Origin: Treponema sp.
Lineage (GTDB): Bacteria > Spirochaetota > Spirochaetia > Treponematales > Treponemataceae
DNA length: 49,675 nt
Assembly (NCBI GenBank): GCA_017392945.1
Contig: JAFOSK010000067.1
Location: 1-49,675 of the forward strand
Direction of reading: 5' to 3'
In this document: in pieces, positions 42,887 through 49,675 of the stretch
Layout: each line of letters begins with the position of its first letter
Position numbering within the stretch: the stretch's first letter is position 1
Made by a program: the position numbers and the translations under genes
Notes under the pieces: generated by a model
Told to the model about the DNA's origin: nothing
Database searches by the model: none
The model's input: only the letters and a program-made list of their open reading frames with translations

Positions 42887-45112
42887 TTACCAGTCGTTCT
42901 GCGGTTTTACTGAATTTGTGTGATTTTTAACGTAGGAGAATGCATCATAACGAGCCTGCATAAGAATGTTCTGATCCCGTGCGAGGTCTGCAATGCTAAG
43001 CGCAAGGTTTCCTGACTGAACGGTTCCGGTTATTTCGCCGGGACCTCTTAATTTTAAATCGCTGTTTGCAATGATAAAACCGTCTGTGCTTTGACGCAGA
43101 ATTCTCATTCGTTCTATTCCAGATTTTGAAATTTTCTGACTGTATATGAGAAAGCAGAATGACTGGTCTGAACCGCGGCCTACACGTCCTCGGAGCTGAT
43201 GGAGCTGAGCCATCCCGAAACGGTCTGCTTGTTCTATTACTATGGATGTTGCATTAGGCACGTCAACACCTACTTCTATTACTGTAGTTGCTGCAAGAAC
43301 CTGTATTTTGTTTTGTCTGAAATCCCTTAGAATTGCAATCTGTTCATCTTCGCTTATTTTTGAATGAAGAAGGGCGCATCTATATTTGGGGAAGATATTT
43401 TGGGATAGATTCTTAAAATTTTCCTCTGCGGATTTTATGTCTTGAACGGATGTTTCTGCGTCTATTGCAGGATAAACAAAATATGCCTGATGCCCTTGTT
43501 CCAACTGTTTTCTTACTGCCTCGTATGCATTATGTTCGTTTCCTTCTTTTACAAGATATGTTGTAATAGGTTTGCGGCCTTTAGGCATTGAACGTATGAC
43601 ACTTACATCAAGATCTCCGAAAACTGTAAGTGCGAGTGTCTGCGGGATAGGCGTTGCGCTCATCATAAGAAGATGAGGTTCAAATACTGTTTCAGGATGT
43701 TCTTCGCTTTTTCGTCCCTTGTCAATTATCGCCTGTCGCTGTACGACACCGAACCTGTGCTGCTCGTCGATTATGACAAGCTGTAGGTCGTTGTATTGTA
43801 CGTTTTTTGAAAAAAGTGCATGCGTTCCAATTACGAAATCTATGCCGCCGGATTTTAATTCTTTAAGAAGCCGGGCACGTCCTGCAGACTTTACATTTCC
43901 TGTAAGGAAGGCGACTTTTAATCCGAGCGGCTCCAGGAGTTCAGCTGCTTTTTCGGCATGCTGGCGAGCTAGTATTTCTGTTGGTGCCATAAGGGCGCAT
44001 TGACCTTTCCAGCTTATTATTCTGAGGCAGGCAAAAAAAGCCGCAAGAGTCTTTCCGCTGCCAACATCACCCTGCAGGAGCCGCTGCATAGTGAATGGGT
44101 TGGATTTTTCAAAAGTCCCGTTCAGTAAGCAAACTCTTTCCTTGTATCCGCGGTCAATGTCTTCGTTCATCTGATGGATTACGCGAATTTGGTCAGGAGT
44201 AAGCTCGAATGGCAATCTTAAGTAAAGCTGCATTTGCACAGGAGAAAGGTTTTTTATGAAAGAATCTATGAATTCCGGAGAAAGCGGAGCAGAATGGACT
44301 GTAACTTCAGGTGATTGTGCAGATTCTGTGTTTGAAGTGCAGGTTTCATTGTCCATAGGAAGTTGTGCCTCTGGAACGGAACCTTTATGTTTTAATGCCC
44401 GTCGGGCGATTATTGTCTGAAAGTGGAAAAGTTCTTCGTAGATCAGGGTTCTGCGTGCATCCTGAATTTGCGCCGGAGTCTGGGCTGTATGAATCAATTC
44501 AATGGCTTTTTGTTTTGACAGCAGATTCCGGGATTGCATGAATTCGTCTGGAATTTCGTTGTTGATTCCTTTCAGATATTGTTTTATTGCTGCACTTACA
44601 GCTTTGCGCACTGTTTTTTGTGTCAATCCTTCTGTAAGAGGATACACGGGAAGAATTTCTGCATCTGGGAGAGGCTGATCTTTGTAATCCTCGATGATTC
44701 CGAAGTCTGCTATTTTTGTTATATCAAAATCCGTTGATTGAATCTGGCCGTATTTTACTGTAAATGAGCCTGTTATGCAGACAATGCAGCCTGTGGGTAG
44801 CGAATGCTGTAGAAATGTTCTGTTAAAGCATATAAGACTTGCAGAAACGTTTCCATCGGAAATAATTATTTTCAGTGTCTTCATTTTTCCGTAGCCGAAG
44901 AATTCGTGTGCTGTCACTTGCGCGAGTGTGTGAACTTTACCGAACTGAAATTTATCCAATGGAATGCGCTGGCGGCGATCTTCATAAGTTTTAGGATAAA
45001 AGGAAAGAAGGTCCCCGACGGTAAATATGTTCAGTTTTGCAAATTGTTTTGCCGCCGCCGGACCTATGCCGCTAAGAGAAGAAACTGGTGATTTTATGTC
45101 GTCAAGTTTCAT
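42887..45112 (-). CDS. recG: ATP-dependent DNA helicase RecG
   Basis: 741 aa. It remodels stalled forks and Holliday junctions. The N-terminal wedge/OB region (SLSGIGPAAAKQFAKLNIFTVGDLL) is followed by Walker A GDVGSGKT (about residue 347), DEQHRFG (about 450), MSATPIPQTLAL and QLRGRVGRG. A polar insertion of about 35 residues (near 245-280, rich in Ser, Thr, Glu) and a shorter one before Walker A (LLNGTFEKSNPFT) are extra to E. coli RecG (693 aa). It is the last gene of the dnaE-yggT-recG series, 18 bp after yggT. Confidence 0.95.
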   Translation of the reverse strand: MKLDDIKSPVSSLSGIGPAAAKQFAKLNIFTVGDLLSFYPKTYEDRRQRIPLDKFQFGKVHTLAQVTAHEFFGYGKMKTLKIIISDGNVSASLICFNRTFLQHSLPTGCIVCITGSFTVKYGQIQSTDFDITKIADFGIIEDYKDQPLPDAEILPVYPLTEGLTQKTVRKAVSAAIKQYLKGINNEIPDEFMQSRNLLSKQKAIELIHTAQTPAQIQDARRTLIYEELFHFQTIIARRALKHKGSVPEAQLPMDNETCTSNTESAQSPEVTVHSAPLSPEFIDSFIKNLSPVQMQLYLRLPFELTPDQIRVIHQMNEDIDRGYKERVCLLNGTFEKSNPFTMQRLLQGDVGSGKTLAAFFACLRIISWKGQCALMAPTEILARQHAEKAAELLEPLGLKVAFLTGNVKSAGRARLLKELKSGGIDFVIGTHALFSKNVQYNDLQLVIIDEQHRFGVVQRQAIIDKGRKSEEHPETVFEPHLLMMSATPIPQTLALTVFGDLDVSVIRSMPKGRKPITTYLVKEGNEHNAYEAVRKQLEQGHQAYFVYPAIDAETSVQDIKSAEENFKNLSQNIFPKYRCALLHSKISEDEQIAILRDFRQNKIQVLAATTVIEVGVDVPNATSIVIEQADRFGMAQLHQLRGRVGRGSDQSFCFLIYSQKISKSGIERMRILRQSTDGFIIANSDLKLRGPGEITGTVQSGNLALSIADLARDQNILMQARYDAFSYVKNHTNSVKPQNDW

Positions 45113-45130
45113 CGGACTTTGAAGCTCCGT

Positions 45131-45745
45131 TTAGAACGGAATCATTGCAATCAGATTCGTTATAGAAACGATTGCAAATTGACCAGCGATAAGAAGCAGC
45201 AGAGTTACGATGCTTGCGCGAAGCAGGGCTTTTTTATAACTTAATGGTTTCTTGCCGGATACAGGTTTTGCAAATTTAAATACAGTTTTTGAAATATACC
45301 GGTCAAGATTCTGCCATGGGGAATTGTAGTCGTTACTGGATTTACTGAATATTGCAACGCAGTAGCGTACAAAAAACAGAAGAAAAAGAATGATTCCGAT
45401 TGTTGCAACGGCATTCCATAAAAGCAGGATTATATTGCAGATGATTCCTGCGATGTATATTCTACCGGTACGGGCAATTTCTGCAAGAAGAGAGGAGAGC
45501 ATTGTAAGCAGACCTAACGAAAGAATCGGTGTAAAATCAATCATTCCGATTCTGAGCGGAATTTTGTAGAAAAGGTTCATGTATGGATCGCAAAGTTGGG
45601 AAAGAAATTTTCCGACGGATGAATAATTAATTTCAGGAAACCAGCCTAGGATTATTCTTATAAAGCAGATTGTCGCATAAATGGAAACTGCTTTTGAAGC
45701 CAGCATAAAAATACTTTGAATTGCATTTACGGTCGTATCTATCAC
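45131..45745 (-). CDS. YggT family membrane protein
   Basis: 204 aa. Two YggT-type modules: the first has RIILGWFPEINYSSVGKFLSQLCDPYMNLFYKIPLRIG with the diagnostic W-F-P and L-DPY, and the second is a less conserved hydrophobic half. About four membrane helices. The family is linked to turgor, division or photosystem distribution in other bacteria; the role here is unknown. It sits 18 bp after dnaE and 18 bp before recG, so the three are co-transcribed. Confidence 0.85.
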   Translation of the reverse strand: MIDTTVNAIQSIFMLASKAVSIYATICFIRIILGWFPEINYSSVGKFLSQLCDPYMNLFYKIPLRIGMIDFTPILSLGLLTMLSSLLAEIARTGRIYIAGIICNIILLLWNAVATIGIILFLLFFVRYCVAIFSKSSNDYNSPWQNLDRYISKTVFKFAKPVSGKKPLSYKKALLRASIVTLLLLIAGQFAIVSITNLIAMIPF

Positions 45746-45763
45746 ATTCAGCTCCTATGCCTA

Positions 45764-48700
45764 TCAGGCTGTCCATACATTTTTAATTTGAGGCAGTTCT
45801 TTAAGTTGCTTTAGCGTCTCCTCAGCAGAAGAAACTGTCAGCTGTGGATTTGCTTTTACTATGTATGAACCAATTTTTGTATCTAAATGAAAATATACTG
45901 AACATTTGCCTGGTTGACCAAATAAAATATCACGAATTTTTGTAAATTCTATCTCTGAAGAAGTATTTGGTTCAATTTCAATATGAATTTCCTGAATCGA
46001 TTTAGCTTTCAGTGTTGAGACATCTTCTATGGTGTCTACAATGAAACTCGGTTCCTCTCTTGTTCCGTCGACCTTACCTCTGAATGCATAAATCATTTGA
46101 TCTTGAATTGAAGAACGTATTGTCTCCCATGTTTTAGGGAAGAATGTAAGGTCAATTTCTCCGTCATAATCCTGAAGCTTTGCAAATGCCATATCTGTGC
46201 CCTTTTTTGTGCGTATCTGACGGAGGTCATGAAGAAATCCCAGAATTGTGTATGAACGGCCTGCATTTCTGTTTGCCCATGAATTCTGACCGGAAGAAGC
46301 AAGGTTTTCCTTTAAAAGTTTGTCTTCTTTTGCGGCGCGGTCAAGATCCTTTGAAGTCAGCGTTACGCTTGTATGGATAATTTTTTCATAATCATCAAGC
46401 GGATGACCGGAAACGTAGCAGCCTATAACTTCTTTTTCATCGTTAAGTTTTTCCATTTGAGGAACATCAGGAAATTCATCGAATTTAAAATCTGCATAGA
46501 CTTTTTCATCTGTGTCTCCGAAAAGGTCTCCCTGTCCGTTGTCAGTTCCGGTTAATTTATCATTAACGTACTGCATTGCGCGTTCCATGTTCTGCAGAAG
46601 AGTCGGCCTGTTCTGTCCCAGCTTGTCGAATGCACCAGTCTTTATGCAGACTTCAACCGCTTTTGAATTTAGAGGGCGTTTTTCGCGGCCTTCTTCATCT
46701 TTTATTGTTAATGGAATACAACGTTCCAGAAAGTCCATAAAAGACTTGTAGGCACCATTACGTTCACGCTCTTCTACAATGACTCTTGCAGCTTCGCGCC
46801 CCATACCTTTCATTCCGCAGAGGGCAAAAATAATGTGACCATCTATTACGTCAAATACAACATAAGAGCGGTTTATGTCCGGAGGATCAACTTGTATTCC
46901 CATACGTTTTGCTTCTGCAATATAGAATGGAACTCCGTCTGTAGAGGTAAGTTCGTTTGTAAGGTTTGCGGCCATGAATTCTGCTGGGAAGTGACATTTA
47001 AGGTATCCGGTTCTGTACGCAAGAACTGTATAGGCCGCAGCGTGAGATTTGTTGAATCCGTATCCGGCAAAAGGAATCATGATTTCAAAAATATCGGCGG
47101 CATGCTGTTCGGTAAATCCCTGTGCAATGGCGCCTTCTATGAATTCCTTTTTCTTTCCCATAAGAACTTCAGGTTTTTTCTTACCCATGGCACGTCGGAG
47201 CATGTCTGCCCCACCAAGCGAGAATCCTGCAATTTTCTGAGAAACCTGCATTACCTGTTCCTGATAAACCATAACGCCGTAGGTTTCTTTAAGAAGTCCT
47301 TCAAGGCATGGATCAGGATAATGAATTGTTTCAGGCTTCCATTTTCCGTCAATATACTGAGGAATGTAGTCCATTGGACCTGGCCGATAAAGCGCATTCA
47401 ACGCAACAAGTTCTTCTATGCACCGCGGCTTTACCTGTCTTAAAATTTTCTGCATTCCCGGCGATTCGAATTGGAACACAGCAACAGAATCGCCGTTACA
47501 GAACATGTCAAATGTTTCAGAATCGGTTTCGCTGGCTTTTTCCGTGTGGAATTCAGGAGTTCCTTCTTTGCGGTGCCGGTTAATAATATCTTCCGCATAT
47601 CTGATTAAAGAAAGTGTCTTCAGACCGAGGTAGTCGAATTTGACAAGTCCGCACGGTTCAATAATATCCATCGTAAACTGTACGCCGACTTCGCCTGTCT
47701 TAGGATCCTTAAAAATCGGAGCCCAATCCGGCAAGGCTGTGAGTCCGATTACCATTCCAGAAGCATGAAGACCTGTATTGCGGTTTACGTTTTCAAGTTT
47801 TTTTGCAAGCTCAAACAGCTTTGTATATCGAGGATCCTCCAAATAAGGTTCCAGCCGTCCGCCGTCCGGAGCCGGGAATTTTTCTGTAGGATGGAATGCA
47901 TCCTTTAACTTTGCCTTTGGCGAATCTGGAATGCAGGATTTAAGCATGTTTACTTCGCTTAAAGGAATTCCCAAAACGCGGCCTACGTCGGCAATGCACT
48001 GTTTTGGTTTTAGTGTACCGAATGTTACGATATGACCAACTTGCGGGTCTCCGTAAAGATCCCGTGTATGCTGGATGATATCCTGTCTGTAGTCGAAATC
48101 CATGTCGACGTCAAAATCAGGCATGGAAACACGTTCTGGATTCAGGAAGCGTTCAAAAAGAAGATTGTATCTGAACGGATCAATATCCGTAATTGTCATT
48201 GTGTATGTAACGATTGAACCGGCACCGGAACCTCGTCCAGGACCAATCGGAATATACGGCTTTGGTCTTTTGTTTACATTGTCATATGTTGATTTTGACC
48301 AGTTGATGAATTCCCATACGATAAGGAAGTAGCCGGAAAATCCCATTTTAAAAATGATTCCAAGCTCGTATTCTGCGCGGGCACGGATCTTAGGAGTAAT
48401 TTTAGGATATCGGGCACGAAGTCCTTTTTCTACAAGGTATCGTACGTAGTCATCCTGATTCTGTGTGTAGTCATCATGAGTTTGGAATTCTTTTGGAAGT
48501 TCAAATCTCGGAAGACAGCCCTTAAGTTCCGGCGTAGAATACTGATGGATCGTAAGGTTGCACATATTTGCAATCTTGATTGTGTTTTCGTATGCGTCCG
48601 GTACGTCCGGGAAAAGTTGGCGCATTTCCTGTTCTGTCTTAAAATACCATTCCGTGCGGCCGTCGCCCATTGTCTGGTGAGGTTCGTTCAAAAGTTTTTT

Positions 48701-49426
48701 AAAGCCTATACAACGGAGTGCGTCCTGCGCTTCAGCGTCTTCTTTTTCTATGTAGTGAATATCATTTGTTACTACAAGAGGAACGTTCAGCTTGCGTGCA
48801 AGTTTTATCAGTTTCTGATTTATTTCTTTCTGTTCCGGGAGTCCGTGATCCTGAAGCTCAATGTAATATCGGTCCGGACCAAAAAGATCCCTGTATTTGA
48901 TTATCAGCTGCTCTGCGGCTTCTTCTGAATCGTTCATGAGCGTTTGCGGAAGTTCGCCGGCAATACATGCAGAAAGACAGATTAATCCTTCGTGACGTTT
49001 TTTGAGCATTTCAAAGTCGATTCGCGGTTTTCCAAAGTAAAGGCCTTCCGTGTATGCGTCTGAACAGAGCCAGGACATGTTCTTATAACCAGTTTCATTT
49101 TCGCACAGGAGTACAAGGTGATAGTTCTTTCGGCCGTATTTTGTCCTTTCCTGTTTAAGGTGGTCATCGCCTACATAAAATTCGCAGCCGACAATAGGAT
49201 TTATATCGTTTACGTGGCAGAGTTTTTCAAAGTTCAGTACACCGAACATATTACCGTGATCGGTAAGTGCCAGAGCCGGCATATTAAGGCGTTTGGCTTT
49301 TGCAACAAGCTGATCCAGCTTACAGCAGCTGTCCAATAGAGAATAGTCAGAGTGAACGTGAAGATGAACGAACTCCGCTACAGGAGTGCCCTCTGGGGCA
49401 GGATCGAATTTGTGATAGTCAGCCAT
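45764..49426 (-). CDS. dnaE: DNA polymerase III alpha subunit
   Basis: 1220 aa, the normal range for DnaE1. The N-terminal PHP domain starts at FVHLHVHSDYSLLD (His21, His23, His25). The polymerase active site is PDFDVDMDF (Asp437, 439 and 441), and GRGSGAGSIV and TGLHASGMVI are intact. The C-terminal OB fold and tail are present. It is the catalytic subunit of the replicase. The ATG has AGGAGAT 10 nt upstream. The gene heads an operon with yggT and recG. The first 11 codons and the leader are repeated 156 bp further on. Confidence 0.97.
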   Translation of the reverse strand: MADYHKFDPAPEGTPVAEFVHLHVHSDYSLLDSCCKLDQLVAKAKRLNMPALALTDHGNMFGVLNFEKLCHVNDINPIVGCEFYVGDDHLKQERTKYGRKNYHLVLLCENETGYKNMSWLCSDAYTEGLYFGKPRIDFEMLKKRHEGLICLSACIAGELPQTLMNDSEEAAEQLIIKYRDLFGPDRYYIELQDHGLPEQKEINQKLIKLARKLNVPLVVTNDIHYIEKEDAEAQDALRCIGFKKLLNEPHQTMGDGRTEWYFKTEQEMRQLFPDVPDAYENTIKIANMCNLTIHQYSTPELKGCLPRFELPKEFQTHDDYTQNQDDYVRYLVEKGLRARYPKITPKIRARAEYELGIIFKMGFSGYFLIVWEFINWSKSTYDNVNKRPKPYIPIGPGRGSGAGSIVTYTMTITDIDPFRYNLLFERFLNPERVSMPDFDVDMDFDYRQDIIQHTRDLYGDPQVGHIVTFGTLKPKQCIADVGRVLGIPLSEVNMLKSCIPDSPKAKLKDAFHPTEKFPAPDGGRLEPYLEDPRYTKLFELAKKLENVNRNTGLHASGMVIGLTALPDWAPIFKDPKTGEVGVQFTMDIIEPCGLVKFDYLGLKTLSLIRYAEDIINRHRKEGTPEFHTEKASETDSETFDMFCNGDSVAVFQFESPGMQKILRQVKPRCIEELVALNALYRPGPMDYIPQYIDGKWKPETIHYPDPCLEGLLKETYGVMVYQEQVMQVSQKIAGFSLGGADMLRRAMGKKKPEVLMGKKKEFIEGAIAQGFTEQHAADIFEIMIPFAGYGFNKSHAAAYTVLAYRTGYLKCHFPAEFMAANLTNELTSTDGVPFYIAEAKRMGIQVDPPDINRSYVVFDVIDGHIIFALCGMKGMGREAARVIVEERERNGAYKSFMDFLERCIPLTIKDEEGREKRPLNSKAVEVCIKTGAFDKLGQNRPTLLQNMERAMQYVNDKLTGTDNGQGDLFGDTDEKVYADFKFDEFPDVPQMEKLNDEKEVIGCYVSGHPLDDYEKIIHTSVTLTSKDLDRAAKEDKLLKENLASSGQNSWANRNAGRSYTILGFLHDLRQIRTKKGTDMAFAKLQDYDGEIDLTFFPKTWETIRSSIQDQMIYAFRGKVDGTREEPSFIVDTIEDVSTLKAKSIQEIHIEIEPNTSSEIEFTKIRDILFGQPGKCSVYFHLDTKIGSYIVKANPQLTVSSAEETLKQLKELPQIKNVWTA

Positions 49427-49675
49427 TTCTGTTTATCTCCTGTTTTTTCTGAATGAATTATCTGAGTTGCGGCTGCCTGCCCCAGGTTCTGTAAGGAAAT
49501 TATTATCTTGTGCGAAAAGCAACAAGTTGCTTATTCGCACGAACGAATCAGGGGCAGGATCGAATTTGTGATAGTCAGCCATTTCTGTTTATCTCCTGTT
49601 TTTTCTGAATGAATTATCTGAGTTGCGGCTGCCTGCCCCAGGTTCTGTAAGGAAATTATTATCTTGTGCGAAAAG
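49395..49675. repeat. 125-bp direct repeat covering the dnaE start, second copy at the window end
   Basis: Positions 49395-49519 and 49551-49675 are identical as far as I can read, at a period of 156 bp. Each copy holds the first 11 dnaE codons, the start, the Shine-Dalgarno and the leader. The second copy has a start codon at 49582 whose frame stops after 49 residues inside the real dnaE leader. The second copy runs to the last base of the window. Either a tandem duplication or an assembly artefact. Confidence 0.85.
49510..49540. repeat. Hairpin at the junction of the dnaE duplication
   Basis: GTGCGAAAAGCAAC pairs with GTTGCTTATTCGCAC around a 2-nt loop, one bulged base. The repeat unit ends inside its left arm (49519). 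No T-tract follows on either strand. Confidence 0.7.

Noticed and set aside
46835..47443. Open reading frame of 202 codons on the plus strand inside dnaE
   Set aside because: It lies wholly antisense to a highly conserved polymerase region, has no Shine-Dalgarno and shows no domain; a shadow of dnaE.

Overview
The window looks like a chromosomal segment of a Treponema-type spirochaete, probably a host-associated (gut or oral) species. The base composition is AT-rich. Several genes are spirochaete-typical: a PilZ protein with the N-terminal domain seen in treponemes, an AlaRS lacking the C-Ala domain, groES and groEL at separate loci, and many lipoproteins with relaxed lipoboxes. The order alaS - SurA/Tpn39b-like chaperone - nusB - TPR lipoprotein - groES - sigma factor matches what I remember of the T. 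pallidum map. No phage, transposase, CRISPR array or rRNA is visible.

Layout. 0-6.6 kb (minus strand): a second-messenger block with a membrane HD-GYP protein lacking the HD histidine, a GGDEF diguanylate cyclase, a UrtA-like solute-binding lipoprotein, and a beta-propeller receptor adenylate cyclase whose stop overlaps the lipoprotein start. 6.7-10 kb (plus): phosphodiester glycosidase-like lipoprotein, PilZ c-di-GMP receptor, TPR protein. 10-14.9 kb (minus): DUF192, an exported orphan, a two-domain cyclic-nucleotide receptor, MurB, two membrane-anchored orphans. 14.9-21.6 kb (plus): a RarA ATPase with a long C-terminal fusion, citrate synthase, RsuA-type pseudouridine synthase, formate-THF ligase. 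21.8-28.2 kb: tRNA-Arg(CCU), MBL hydrolase, GH13 maltogenic amylase/neopullulanase, acyltransferase 3, a three-gene minus operon around an RluA-type synthase, tRNA-Gln(CUG), tRNA-Glu(CUC). 28.4-31.9 kb (plus): a three-gene lipoprotein/exported/lipoprotein locus of unknown function. 32-41 kb: groEL, an anchored orphan, alaS, SurA-like chaperone, nusB, TPR lipoprotein. 41.3-42.9 kb: divergent groES and RpoD/RpoS-like sigma factor. 42.9-49.4 kb (minus): dnaE-yggT-recG operon.

How it fits together. The first 12 kb contains makers and readers of two messengers: c-di-GMP (GGDEF, degenerate HD-GYP, PilZ) and cAMP (receptor cyclase with all catalytic and adenine-selecting residues, cNMP receptor). 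The sigma factor has a near-consensus sigma-54 promoter, which suggests a RpoN-to-alternative-sigma cascade like the one known in Borrelia. About ten genes have a -10 hexamer 6-9 nt before the start codon and no Shine-Dalgarno, which suggests widespread leaderless transcription; other genes have normal Shine-Dalgarno sequences.

The last 125 bases repeat the dnaE start region in direct orientation. This is either a tandem duplication or a contig-end artefact. All calls are from reading the sequence; no database search was possible.
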